Source: Ectocarpus siliculosus | Lineage: Eukaryota > Sar > Phaeophyceae > Ectocarpales > Ectocarpaceae | Length of the DNA: 64,000 bases | Assembly (NCBI GenBank): GCA_000310025.1 | Contig: FN649737.1 | Coordinates: 632,682 to 696,681 of the forward strand | Direction: 5' to 3' | Shown: piece after piece, positions 49,601-60,865 of the stretch | How positions within the stretch are numbered: the stretch's first letter is position 1 | Layout: the number at the start of each line of letters is the position of its first letter | The notes under the pieces: generated by a model | The model's input: the letters and a program-made list of their open reading frames with translations, nothing else | The model's database searches: none | Told to the model about the DNA's origin: nothing | Program-made: the position numbers and the translations under genes

Positions 49601-50494
49601 CTAGGTGAAAACGTCGTTATTATTCATGTCTCGTGACCCAAAAAAAACTGCAGTAAATATTGGCATTTGGTATGTGACTGTTTGCGCCGATCTCTGTTGC
49701 GGTTCGTTAGATATTTGGCATCAGTATGTGTGGCAGGTCACCCACGTTTTCGAAAGGTACGCTGCCAATCTCCCCCAGGATGGTAGATCAGACCTTCAGA
49801 AAAATAACCACAGAGGGGTAACAAGAAAGAGGGGATTGTGTGCGTGAATCTCCTCCTCGACACGCACCGTACGTTTCTTAAATGTCGCCCGTTTCACTTC
49901 TCCAACCTCCAAATCCTCGTTTGTTATCACCACACGACACCAAACTGTTTTTCGTCCTCTCTTTCTTGTCGGGCAGGGAGTGTTTTCGGAAGCATCGGCG
50001 AATCCGCTGGAGACGCCTTCGGCGGATTAGGAGACCTCTTCTCCGACGTCGGGGGTGCATTGGGCAGTGGCCTAGGTGATGTAGGGGACTGGGCGGGGGA
50101 CGCCCTGGGGGACGGCCTAGACGCAGCGAGAGGCCTCGCCGAAGACATCGGAGAGGGCATCGGAGATGGTCTTGATGCAGCGGGAGATCTCGCCGGAGAA
50201 GGCCTAGACGTGGCGGGCGACCTCGCCGAAGACATAGGGGAGGGCATCGGAGAGGGCCTGGACGCAGCCGGAGATCTCGCTGCAGACGGGCTTGACGCGG
50301 CGGGCGACCTAGCCGAAGACATCGGGGAGGGCATGGGCGATGGCCTGGAAGCAGCCGGAGACCTTGCCGGGGGCGCCGTGGATGCGATCACGGATGCCGT
50401 TGATGGTGTAGCGGACGACGTGGACATGTACGCGGGCGCAGGGCCGAGGGATCTTGACGACGAAGGGCCGACCGGGGGTGGACACTTTGCCAAG
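37686..50494 (+). CDS. Leucine-rich-repeat protein with coiled coil, polyproline and Gly/Asp-rich domain
   Basis: Exons in phase: 37686-37786, 38122-38259, 38601-38663, 38727-38780, 38970-39066, 39419-39568, 39807-39941, 40175-40393, 40982-41045, 41329-41375, 41582-41846, 42235-42382, 42614-42757, 43331-43530, 43947-44051, 44431-44491, 44784-44940, 45341-45565, 46007-46117, 46256-46399, 46911-47024, 47289-47352, 47440-47595, 48420-48491, 49085-49236, 49547-49604, 49977-50494. RNase-inhibitor-type LRRs run from about 38970 to 45565 (VRELRLSGNHLGQAGL, LLELDVTGHQFGDVG), often one repeat per exon. Then comes a basic coiled coil, nine prolines (47510-47540), an acidic stretch and a Gly/Asp-rich repeat. 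Such LRR arcs bind proteins; partner unknown. The exons from 38601 to 41375 are the weakest. The start lies upstream. After 50494 the frame either runs on to a stop at 50801 or splices to an exon I could not fix. Confidence 0.75.
42187..44385 (+). repeat. Source block 1 of the inverted segmental duplication
   Basis: Matches the reverse strand of 61332-63530 at roughly 95% or better by eye, including four LRR exons and their introns. Confidence 0.85.
44052..44430 (+). other. GC-AG intron in the LRR gene
   Basis: The exon ends SWPWYQ with CAAG|GCAAGT, a strong donor with C at position 2; the next exon (GLLLFCTT) joins in phase after CTGCAG. Confidence 0.7.
44492..44783 (+). other. Second GC-AG intron in the LRR gene
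   Basis: The exon ends LDISF with CAG|GCAAGT; the next exon (FFMLEPAMKQ) joins in phase after GTTCAG. Confidence 0.65.
48521..48986 (+). repeat. Source block 2 of the inverted segmental duplication
   Basis: Intronic segment of the LRR gene that matches the reverse strand of 60866-61334. In the copy it directly adjoins block 1. Confidence 0.85.
49977..50494 (+). repeat. Gly/Asp-rich protein repeat exon
   Basis: 172 codons with units like GLDAAGDLAEDIGEGIGD repeated about five times after a looser GDxxG region. Hydrophobic Leu/Ala/Ile alternate with Gly and acidic residues in an 11- and 18-residue rhythm, so an acidic amphipathic helix or glycine-zipper stack is possible. Part of the LRR gene. 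Confidence 0.8.
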
Positions 50495-51815
50495 GTGCGT
50501 GCGTATCTGCACTCAAACGCGTTTGCTTCCTTGCTTGGCATCCACCACGGCTACCCAACAGATGCCATCACTGATTCAGTCTCAACGGAACGTGTGCGTG
50601 TGTTACTGGCATCAACGCACTTGACTGACATTGTTTTTAGGGGGGGGTTAGGGCGTCCTTGGTTCCCCGACAACGAATATGAGGGCTCGATTGTGTCCTA
50701 CCGGAAATGTTCCGTCTCGAACCTTGATGCAGACCTTTCAAGCGGGAGCAGGAGCCGCAGGGTCGGGAATGGGTGTGGCTTCGTATTTTGCTGCATGCCC
50801 TAGTCGCTTAGTCGGTTGATCATCCACGTCGTATCCTTTCAGGACGCAGAACGCGATTGCCATAAAGGTGCCTTGCAAAAATTTCAGTGTACCATGTTCC
50901 GAAGTAATTCATGATCGAGTGGGTCATGGCATACCTGTTTTTACGGTATTGAAACCTTTGGCTTTCGACGAATGTTCCAGGTTTTGGCCGGTCCTCGTCG
51001 TCTGGTGAGGCCATTCTCCGTACAACGAGGCATCGATAGCGAGAGCCCGCAATTGATGGGGGTCGGAGAATGGACCGCATCTCGACTCAAAGCTCGGGAA
51101 GACAGCAGGCGAGTGCATGAAGGGACGCACAAAGGAGCCTTCTCTATGAGCGTGTCGCGATTGTATTCAGGATGTGACTCGGGCCTGCTGCTGAAGCCCC
51201 CTCGGCTGTGTATTTCTCGGACGCGTGGTAGAAGCTACCCCGTTGCGTTCTCGACGAACGAACGTGGAGGGCGTGCCGAGGTAGATCGAGAGTGTCCAAG
51301 GACGATCTATTAAGCGGTGTTGTGACAAGATAACCATCTTCGACAGACCTTGGGGCGATGGGGATCACTTTCGAATACCACACATATGTGTGTGTGTGTT
51401 GGGACCTTCGTTCTTGTTTGCTAGACAGCAGGAATAATCCGGCATCCGATCAGCTGGTGGAGAGTCGATTCATTCTCTCGCAATCTACTGTGCGTGATTC
51501 ACTAGATTGGCTCCTTTTCAGAGGCCACTTCCACAGGATCTCCACATTTTTCGCATTTCAACATGGGCACCCTTCCCGCTTGAATAGACGGTGGTAGGCT
51601 TCGGCGAACGTGTTCGGAAGCCACGCGGCCATTGGTTGAGCCAAGCCGACAACTGCACAATTCACGAATTCATCTCGCGCTGCTGAAAGGAAGAACAGCA
51701 AGCAACCAGCCAGGTGGGCACACGAAGGATAGACCATTGGCGAGGCTGTGCAACAAGGTTTGACCCTGTACCGTCATCCGTCCAACCCTTGCGTTCTTCG
51801 GCAAACCGATACCAG
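50495..51815. other. Gap between LRR gene and glycosyltransferase gene
   Basis: Must hold the 3' end of the LRR gene and probably the 5' end of the glycosyltransferase gene. Candidates only: an acceptor at 50640 giving a short end, and an acceptor at 50980 giving VLAGPRRL. No joint is secure. Confidence 0.35.
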
Positions 51816-51909
51816 GTGGGAAGAGCGAATGTTTGCGAGGGCGAAGGAGCTTGATCGGCCCGGTGCCTTCCCGTACAAGATGCGGCTACACGCATTCCAT
51901 GCTGGCCTG
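51816..51909 (+). CDS. Orphan exon, gene unassigned
   Basis: Clean exon between ACCAG and GTGAGT; needs two bases from an upstream exon, then reads WEERMFARAKELDRPGAFPY and on to HAFHAGL. It could belong to the end of the LRR gene or the start of the glycosyltransferase gene. Domain not recognised. Confidence 0.4.
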
Positions 51910-52765
51910 GTGAGTTTCAAAGGCATGTGGCGAAACAGGTGGGTGGGATTGTAGGCTGAAGTGTATCGGTGCGTGCCTCAGAAACCTGAAACCGTCAGCT
52001 GGTGGCAAGGTTTCCTCAGGCAAACTCACTCGTGCCTCACAACACGTAATGCGTGGCGTTCGGTAAATCACATGGCTGCGAGGTTTGGCAAGGCGCAGAT
52101 GTCCAACCAGATCAGGACTCACGAAACTCAAACCACACGTCGATTCGATATTTCCACGTGTACTGGGACGCGTTCTAATGGTGCCAATACGTTTGCGCTT
52201 CAGCTTGTGAGGTCGTTGTGGCCCCTCACGTTGCACGCGTACCTGCGGTTAAACATCTGCAGCTCAACAACTACATAGTTTTACGTTTTGTGGGATTAGT
52301 CGTGCCGCAATGACATCCAAAAATCTACGTACGACGGTGCTTCCTCCAAGCTCTAGAGGCGCAGATCGCAATCTGACGGTGGCGGCGTGTAAAGCACATC
52401 TCAACCATTGCAGCATTCGTAAGCCTTCGGTTTGGGGGTTACGGCATCGGCCGGCTGACAAACGGTCGCACACAGACGAAACATGTTACTGGGGATTCGA
52501 GCACAACACATCATACCGGGGAACGAGCGAGGGACCTCCTGCGCGTTTCGCAAGAGGGATGATCTCAACGACAAATATTGAGTTCCCGACTTGTCAGTTT
52601 GTACCTTGGTGGCGGTGTTTGACCACAGACTCGACCTGGCCGGCCTGCAACCCCGACCCTTGCCCCTGCCCTTCGTTTCTTCGCCGCTGCGCCAACTCAC
52701 CCCAATCACCGCATGCCTCGTGGCGAACATGATGGGCTTTAAAAGGCGGTTCCTTCCCCGGAGAG

Positions 52766-55700
52766 CCGAGTGACTCTGGTTACCCAGTGTTCGACGGACC
52801 GTCTGCCTGCGGTGCTGGAGCAGGCTCTGAGGTGGGGCGGCGACACCAGCCTCGCTGTTCATGTCCCTTCGGCCCCCCTATCGGCTAAGGATGAGGTGCG
52901 GCGTACCCTTCCCTAAGCCGTACACGATCAGCTAATAACCGCGTCGCAGAAAGTGTCGATGGCTGTTGTGTGAAGCTACCGTTGTGGTCGAGTGCACACG
53001 GTGCAAGTGCTGGGAAGCTACTTTTGACTCGCGTGAAATAGAAGACGGAATGATGTGAACGAAAACTCGAGGCCGAGAAAGGGCACAGCCCAAGATACCA
53101 ATGCCCGCATGCGGCCTTCTGGTAAAAATGTTGCATTCCTGAATCATGTCGCCGCCACGGCGCGCAACACCGTTTCTTCTGACTGTGCAGACCATGAGCG
53201 AAATTCGACGACTGTGCCAGCGGGTCGACCAAGAAGTTCGAGCAGCACCCAATCGTCGGAAGCAGCTCTCTGTGGACGTGGCTATCCTCGAGGGAGCGGA
53301 GGCGGACCCTGCTAGGCACGACCACTGCGGTCCGCTGTACCCCGTCAACACCCTGAGAAACTTGGCTCTGATACAGGTACCACCACCCAACTGCAACGCA
53401 AAAGGAACAAAAGCTGAGCGTACAAGTTGTCTCAACCCAGCTATCGCCAAGCAACGCTTACCACCACCCAACTGCAACGCAAAAGGAACAAAAGCTGAGC
53501 GTACAAGTTGTCTCAAGCCAGCTATCGCCAAGCAACGCTTGATCGGTGGTTGTATTGTTGGGCCCGGAGTATCTTAGGCAAACCCACATGTTTTCCCAAA
53601 ATATATTATTCCTTCGCCCAACCACCACTTATCGGACGTGGCGGCTCATTGTCAATGCGCGACGCTCGACAGGCCCGGGACGACAGCCTTCATCCCGCTC
53701 AAGCGGTGTTCCTGGTAGACTGCGACTGCCTGCCGTCAGAGCACCTGCTCGAGGAGCTCCATTCGCAGGAAGTCCAGGACAGACTCAACGCCGAGAGTAG
53801 TGCGAGGCCGGCGGCCGTCGTCATCCCTTGTCTGGAGTTCACCCCGGGCTCAGTGTCTGCCAGGGTAAGCCTTGCAGGAATCCGACGAAGCTGAGACCAA
53901 CCGCAAGCGATTGTCGCAATGGTGCTGTTATGTTACTTTCGTCCATTCGCAGCAGACAGGACAGCAACACTCGTCTAAATCCGGGTCCTGATTTGGTTGT
54001 CCTGCAAGTAGTGTGATTCCTCAACACAAGCCCAGGTTTCTTTGGGGATTGTATCCAGTGACGTCACTCCGAACTTGGAACTACATCGATCTTCAGGCTG
54101 AGTTTAATTAATGTTGTTGTTGTTGTTGTTGTCTTCACATTAAAAACCGTTCCCATCTCTCTCTACGCAGTACCTTCGTATGTCCGTACTGATCCAACAC
54201 TCGACGCGGTCGACTCCCGTGGTCACAGGTTAACTTACCCTAAAAAGGTACACTCAAATAAACCGACCCCGAGGGGTCCGCAAGTCAATAGAAATCAACG
54301 ACAGATATTCTGGAATCCTCCACTCCCTCTGCGCGCTATGCGAGGTATCAACTGAGACTAGGAGTCACTATCATGGGCCGGAGAGAAAGAGGTACACCCC
54401 TTGGTTCAAACTTTGGTACTTCACAACGCAAGCAGAGACAAGGCCATCTGGCACAGAAAAAGAGAGAAAAAAAAGAGAGAACAAGAGAAAAGGAGAAAAA
54501 ATAAAATAAAAAGGAAACACTAAGGCCACTTGTTAAGCTGTCCTTTTTTGGGCTGTCCCTTTTCTCAAAAAGGGACGAACCAAAAAATAATCTAGCAAAA
54601 AGATGACCCACTTGTTACGGTGCTGCTGGTCGATCCTTTTTGCTCATCCGCCAAAAAAAATGACCCTGCAACCCTGCAACAACAAGTGCAACGGCCGTTC
54701 GTCACACAATGAGTACCTTGGCACCGAGTTGGTTTTTCGGTGATATCTCCGCACAGAGCGAAGCATCAGCAACTGTAAAGCTATCCCCCGCGAGCTGGGT
54801 GCTTGGTCCGCCTTGTGTGGCGGCTGATCGAGACCACAGGGCAGTGGGAGGCACGGCAACTGAGGTGGCGAGAGTCAACAGCACCTTGAAAAACCCCACC
54901 GCGCCAACAACCAGCTTCTTTTGCTCTTTTTTGCCCATGCCGCAACTTTGGTTCATGGATGCTCCCTCGCCACACACTGAAACAACAGCGATGACAAAGG
55001 TATCCGCCACGAGCTATGTGTATAGTCCGTCTTGTGTGGTGGTTGATACAGACCAGGAGGCTGACGGGCGGTCAGAGATTGTGAGCGCGAGAGTGGTAAC
55101 CAGGCGGGAAAAATGACCCGCCGCGTCTCCAAGCATATGTATATATATATTGTTCTTTTTCCCCGTGTTGCAACTTTGGTTCATCGATGCTCCCTCGTCA
55201 CACACCGAAGCAACAGCGATGACAAAGGTATCCGCCATGAGCTGTGCGTCTGATTCGTCTTGTGTGGTGATTGATACAGACCAGGACGCTATAGGTCGCC
55301 CAGAAGTTGGGTTCGCAAAAGTTGACTGTGCACCAAAAAGACCCACCGCTGCTGCGTCCAGGCTCTTTCGGCTCGTTTGCCGCTTGTTTGCCGCACACAT
55401 CGGGTTGTCCACCTGGTCAGCCGAATGACAACATTACGTCTATCGCCGAGGCTACTGACTCCGTACCAGTCACATGACACGACACGTGCGAATACCGTTA
55501 GAGTTTGCGGGGATCATCCGTCGAGATATTCAACTTTGTGGGCAAGCATCATGTGTTGTGACAGAAAAAGGACAACAAAAAAGGACCGTCCCATCCTGTC
55601 ACAAAGTTGCCCAAAAAGGGACAGGATGGGGCGATCTTTTTTCGCTGTCCCTTTTCGGGAGGTTCAAAAATGCAAAAAAAGACCACGTGTAACAAGTGGT

Positions 55701-58448
55701 TCTTGGTCAGTTGTCCCTTTTTGAGAAAAGGGACAGCCCAAAAAAGGACAGGTTAACAAGTGGCCTAAGAAAAAGAGAAAATAAATGATGCGCTCCTTTG
55801 GTGATGAGTATGACTTGATATGGAGGCACATCTTGAGTCCATCAGAGCTCAATGCGAGCGCATCGTTACGTGCAAGTTGTGTGGTGTAACTTGGGATGAG
55901 TCCTTGAAGAAAATAGAGGTAGTCGAGCCATGGGGCCCTTTTGGTCATGTGTGTGTGATTTCGTCCTATTTATTATGGCGACAGTTCCCCCATTTTTTCG
56001 TGGTGAGACGTGTACTACACTCTTTAGCGTATGTCGAGTGCTACACTTTTCAGTGTATCTTTTCGTACAACTACAACCATCCAGGGTCACACAGGAGGGG
56101 GTAAACACCAGGGCTTTTGTCTTCTTTTTATGTATTTTCGTGCCCCACCTTCCTCCTGCGGTGCGTGCTGAGTTTTATTATTATCGCGAGAAGGGTCCAG
56201 CCGTCCCTTTCCCTCGTCAACGGTGCTAACGTCGAAGTTTGGTACTCACGACAGCTTCTCAGTTATATTTCGCTGTCACGCGCAAATTTTGTAAATGTTT
56301 CACCCCATGAGGATTCGAACTCACGACCTTTGCGACTAGCGGTTTTCGAGGATACCACTAGACCACCAGGGCGACCGGCTCAGTGCATACGGACGCAAAT
56401 ACAGATGGAGGTGCTAGTGCTCTTTCTTCTGTCCTGCATATCCTGAGCTTCGTGCAATGCCCTGTTCCGCTCGTCCACAGCATGACAAGAGCATCCCATC
56501 GAGCGTACAGAAGGTGGTCGAGATGCTGGCGGAAGGGACCGCTCAAGGGTTTCACGTGGACTATTTCTTCAAGGGCCACGGCCCGACGGACTTCCTGCGG
56601 TGGGCTGCCGCCGCCGCCGCTGAAGAGAGCAAATGTGAAAACCGTGCGTATTCTACAACTCCTTTGTCATGGCGGTTGTGTCGTATGGAGGTTTTTGGTT
56701 ACCGTAGAGAAGCCAACAACGAAGAAATCGTCGAGGCTGCCCCGAAGACGAACCAGAGAGTGTGAGTTTTTGTTCTACTTCTGTGTGACTGTTGGAGCAA
56801 CGCCAGCCCTGACGGGAAGTGTGAGGCTTGAAGAACATCGCGCACGTCCTTGAATGTCCCTGTATCATGCGATTGCGCAAGTCGCGACAGCCCTGGTTAC
56901 CCTTGCTAGTTTTTGCGATTTCCACTTGCTGGAATGTGATTCGTCTAAACTCTACACCTGCATCGCCGAACGAAAGCGCGAATTTTCTAATGGTCGTACT
57001 TTCATCCCCCGTCTTCCCCTCCTCCTCCTCCTCCTCCGGTTGTGCACCAATTCGAAGCACTCGCGTATACGGTGCCTTTCGAGTCTTGCTTCGAGCCCTA
57101 CGTGGTTGTCAGCAAGACCGACCTTCCAATGTACGACGAGCGCTTCCGCGGCTACGGCATGAACAAGGCAAGAGCTATGGCTTCAAGCCGGAAGCGTCCC
57201 CATGTGGATATACGTTGTAGTGAGACAAACTTCCGGATGTTAACTCTACAGCAGATTACATACGTCAGTTGTAAATCGGTAATGCAAAATCTCACCTTCC
57301 CCGCTGGTCAATAGTATCGATTTGGTCAATCGAACCCGTTTCTTCAAAAGGTCTCCTTATCCACAAGGTGTCAACTTTTGTTGAACACTTTCTTCCTCCC
57401 CTTCCCACCTCCCTAGGTTGCCCACCTCCTAACCCTGGCCTCTGGTAGTCCCAGCACCGACACGACACCAGCGGTAAGGTCAGCCGAATTCGTCGTCCTG
57501 CGAAAGGGATTTGTTTTCGCCCGGCCGCATGAACGTTCCCTTGCCTGGGAGGAGACGTATGGAAGCCAAGGAGACCCCTTCCGGCGCTACCAGGTACTGT
57601 CCGATGTGACTGCGGGCCTCCACTGATATGGGGCCCGTACACATTATCCATCTGTAGGCTAGTGATCATTTCGTGTGTCGCCCATGCTTCGCGCATGTAG
57701 ACGCTCTTCTTCCATTCCCTCCGATTTTTCTTCTGCTGCACAACAAGATCCTGCCGGTGGTGCGTCGAAGCGAGTTGCGCGCGCACACCAAACCCGTCCT
57801 AGTTCTTGTTCCTTGTTATGTGTGGGAAGGGAAATATATTTTTCATCGGGGGTTTGACTTGCCAATCATGACTGAGCGCACACACCCCTGGCTTCTTACC
57901 TGTTCGATGACCCCCTCAAGATTCACCTACGCCGTCACCGCCCCTGCTGCGTACATCAGATCAAGGATCTATGGTCCAAGTTCCAGGGAGAAATCGCGAA
58001 AGGCTTGCCACCGGTTGTCTGCTCCTCCACGGCTGAGATCGCGGCACCACGCCAATGCCACCAGCGTCACAACCATCTGGGACAGCTTCCGCCTTCCTTC
58101 CGAGTCTGCCGATCGCTCGTGGCGAACGGGCTAAATGAAGGTGTTGAACCAGCTCAAGGGCCGATGCCCAGCGAAGGCTCCCCTACTCGAGACACGCAGC
58201 GGGCAGCAACCACGCAGCATCGGCATCAGGAAGGGTCCGCCGATCGATCGCAGGGAGCGGGCGCATGTGCTCCTGGTGTTCCCTCTTCGCGGGCGGGAGA
58301 GGAAAAACGCCAGCTGGAAAACAGCACGAAAGTAATGATCACAGCGAGTGTGATCTACCCCTATCGCCCGGAAGGTGTCGTCCACAAAGAACCGGTGCGT
58401 ATGGGCATGATGGCGCCCGTGGCAAATGTTACCAACCACATCGCCTGA
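52766..58448 (+). CDS. Glycosyltransferase family 49 (LARGE/B4GAT1-like), 5' partial model
   Basis: Exons in phase: about 52766-52895, 53191-53376, 53673-53864, 56481-56643, 57058-57167, 57417-57593, 57921-58448 (stop). Family marks in order: RVTLVTQCSTDRLPAVLEQA, LYPVNTLRNLAL, the metal-binding DxD in VFLVDCDCLPSEHLLEEL, GHGPTDFLRW, FEPYVVVSKTDLPMYDERF with GYGMNK, VVLRKGFVFARPH and a Cys-rich end (PCCVHQIKDLW). GT49 enzymes are type II Golgi proteins that add glucuronic acid or related sugars to growing chains from UDP-sugars; in an alga a cell-wall or glycoprotein role is plausible but inferred. The N-terminal membrane anchor was not found. The intron after 57167 uses GC (AAG|GCAAGA). The last 100 residues past the Cys-rich part look unstructured. 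The 2.6 kb third intron carries a TIR element. Confidence 0.85.
53380..53541 (+). repeat. 81-bp tandem duplication in an intron
   Basis: Two adjacent copies of an 81-base unit starting CCACCACCCAACTGCAACGC, differing at one or two bases, just inside the intron after 53376. Confidence 0.9.
54523..55767. mobile_element. TIR element in the glycosyltransferase intron
   Basis: Ends are inverted repeats of about 55 bases: left from 54523 (AGGCCACTTGTTAAGCTGTC), right its reverse complement to 55767, each also holding the internal palindrome GTCCCTTTT...AAAAGGGAC. No transposase seen. Target duplication not evident. Splicing across it is expected, since the flanking exons join in phase. Confidence 0.75.
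54709..55410. repeat. Three ~220-bp tandem repeats inside the TIR element
   Basis: Each unit reads on the plus strand as LWFxDAPSxHTEATAMTKVS plus CVVVDTDQ, and on the minus strand as WSVSTTTQDG plus ADTFVIAVVSVC. The middle and last units are most alike, the first more divergent. The coding strand, if any, cannot be told. Confidence 0.7.
55768..56480. other. Remainder of the third glycosyltransferase intron
   Basis: Directly right of the TIR element a short plus frame from 55819 starts MEAHLESIRAQCERIVTCKL with CxxC, faintly like a BED finger of hAT-type transposases; too short to call. Further on is the tRNA-like sequence at 56301-56372. Confidence 0.3.
56301..56372 (-). tRNA. tRNA-like sequence, probably degenerate
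   Basis: The minus strand reads 72 bases from GCCCTGG with a good A box (TGGTCTAGTGGTA) and B box (GAGTTCGAATCC), normal tRNA length and an end GGGGTG. Acceptor pairing is only about five to six of seven and a clean anticodon stem cannot be drawn, so the amino acid cannot be assigned. A tRNA pseudogene or SINE head is as likely as a working gene. Confidence 0.4.
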
Positions 58449-59235
58449 GTTCAATTTCTCTTCGGCCGAGGGGGTGTTATCATGTCGGGAGGTGGACGCT
58501 GTCTAGATTGATTCCCAGGCAAAATCGCCACGACAGATGGAGTGGCCATGACAGTGCTCTATCAACGGCTGAAGGGAGTGTAAACTAGGTCTTGAGTGAT
58601 GGCCGTAAGCAAGGGTGAGAAAGAAGGCAGTTGTTGCCTACCGGTCGGGTTGTAGACTGCAAGCCCCGATCCGTATCGGATGCTGGGGCCTCTTCAACTA
58701 TCCCGACTGTGCGGGGTATCTTGATCACCAATGCCATGCAAACATATTGCTAGTCTCCGAGTTGAAGCGATGCGGCACTTCGCGTTGGAGAGTATTTATG
58801 TCCTACACGTTTTGGTTTGGATTTCTTCTTGGGCGGTGTTGCTATAAATATACTTGAATATTGCAAATCTGAGTGTTGGACTCGTGCTTCCTTTGCATCT
58901 CATTTGCGGTAGATGTTGCGACAACGAAGAACTGTTTCTCAGTCTCGGAAGACTATTCGGACCAACAGGAGTAGTTTTTGGATAATGTCAGAGCGATGAC
59001 CAAGAGTTTATGCGAAGACAGCACAGCAAAACATCGTTGGGAGGCAACGTGTTCTTCTACACCTATGGACGGCTGGAAGACCTACAGTACCTGTCGATGT
59101 ACACGGCATTCTAAGTCAAGGAAAATGGCCTGGTTGAGTCCTTCGGGGTTTTAAATTATCTGCTGTGACAGACCACCCGACAAGTGCCCCACAGGCAGCA
59201 GTGGCGTCTTTCCCCGAAGCTCGGATTCGTACAGT
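58449..59235. other. Downstream flank of the glycosyltransferase gene
   Basis: 3' flank of the gene, then unique sequence to the palindromic array. No exon or RNA gene recognised. Confidence 0.4.
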
Positions 59236-59832
59236 CCATGTTTCATGGAAGTACATGGAAGTACATGGAAAAATGAAAATTTTCATGGAAGTCCACGGAA
59301 CTCCATCCCACCATGTCCATGGAAGTCCGTGGAAGTCTATGAAACATTTCATGGGCGTTCTAGAAATATTCCAGTGACGTCAACTTGGTGGATAAATGCC
59401 GACAATGAGCCTTGGCTGTGTTGGACATTGATGTCCATGAAATATGCGCATGGGCTTCATTGGACTCCCAAGAAACATTTTACTTGTTTCCACGGAGCTC
59501 CATGGACTTCCATGAATCTTTTCATGAAACTACTTTCACTTCCATAAATTGTTTCATGGAACTCCTTGGGCTTCCATAAAATAACTTTTCTTGGAACTCC
59601 TTGGACTTCCAATTTTTCATGGAAGTCCGAGGAGTTCCAAGAAAAAATTTAAAGTCCATGGACTTCCATGGAACTCTTCATGAAGTATTTCATGAAGTAT
59701 TTCATGGAAGTCCACGGAGTTCCATGAAATGCCATGAAATGTTTCATGAAAGTCCAAGGAGTTTCATGAAAAGTTCCATGGAGCTCCATGAACTTCCATG
59801 AAAATTTCCGCGGAAGTCCATGAAACGTTCCA
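59236..59832. repeat. Array of palindromic CATGGAAGTCCATGAA units, left block
   Basis: Dense, imperfect units of about 16-20 bases built from CATGGA, AGTCC and CATGAA; many are self-complementary (for example TTCATGGAAGTCCATGGA variants). Both strands read as Met/His/Trp-rich peptide. Confidence 0.85.
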
Positions 59833-60151
59833 TATTTCGCTATAATTACAATCATCTGATAAACCATCAATTCATTCAGGACACCGTGTTACGTTCTACT
59901 GTCCGCATCTACGTATCATGGCATACAGCAATCATGCAGCTGCATGTATTCCACTACACACACACATCTTACCGAAATAATGCGCTGCATTTCAACACGC
60001 CCCCATGACGAATGCCATGTTACGTGATCTTGAACAAACTCATCGTTGTCCTAAACCATTTACATGGAGTTATTAAGCCGCACGGTCGCTTGCTCCTAGA
60101 GGTAGATGAAGGTTCCGTCGCTGACACTCTAGACTAGTCCACGGCCACGCA

Positions 60152-60355
60152 GAGATGGGAGAGTTGCTTGTTATTGCTGAGAGACGATCAGCAAGGATCT
60201 GAGATGAAGTCGGGATCCAACTTCATCTCAGGGGGCACACAGAGTAGAACATTCTAAGGGGGGCGTATGGGTACAAGAAGGAATACCTCCTGACCATCCC
60301 ACATCCTATGAACAATAATGTACCCTATTCATGCTAGCAGCCACACTCCTTAACA
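60152..60355 (-). mobile_element. LTR copy of the 36.6 kb family, probably solo
   Basis: The minus strand from 60355 begins TGTTAAGGAGTGTGGCTGC and matches 36595-36799, including both hairpins. No polypurine tract or element body adjoins. The match ends near 60152 but the LTR may run further, into about 60060. It sits between the two blocks of the palindromic array. Confidence 0.7.
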
Positions 60356-60469
60356 ATCTACTGCACGAATTCTCTCAGTCTTGGTATGTATGCATCCTCC
60401 TTGTGTGCTTCTGCATTATATACGCCCCCATCAACCGGTATACGAATTTGGTGTTCCAGAATTTGGAAT

Positions 60470-60756
60470 GCCATGAAATATTCCATGGGCGTTCATGAAA
60501 CATTTCATGGGCGTTCATGGAACATTTCATGGATGGTTATGGGCTTTCATGAAACATTTCATGAACGTTCATGGATGTTAATGAAATGTTTCATGGACGT
60601 CCATGGCCTTTCATGAAATGTACATGGCCTTTCATGAAATATTTCATGAACATCCATGGACGTTCATCAAATATTTCATGAAAGACCATGGACGTCCATG
60701 AAATGTTCCATGGACGTTCATGGGTTTCAATGAAACTTTCCATGGAAACGTACGAA
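60470..60756. repeat. Palindromic array, right block
   Basis: Same family of CATGAAATATTTCATGG / CATGGACGTCCATGAA units as 59236-59832, with CGTTCATG variants more common. Separated from the left block by about 640 bases that include the LTR. Confidence 0.85.
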
Positions 60757-60865
60757 AATGTACAAGCCCCGGATTCGTAAGGTGCTGCGAAATGTCCGGC
60801 TTCTTTGTGTCCATAATTTTGGGTCGGCCCCGGCAGCCAAGATGCAAATTGAAAGACTGTACAGT

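Noticed and set aside
50820-51080. Minus-strand 86-codon frame with peptide-like text (MNYFGTWYTEIFARHLYG)
   Set aside because: No splice context, no neighbours on that strand and no recognisable family; possible chance frame.
52932-53531. 199-codon minus-strand frame with an internal repeat
   Set aside because: It is produced by the 81-base intronic tandem duplication and the antisense of glycosyltransferase exons.
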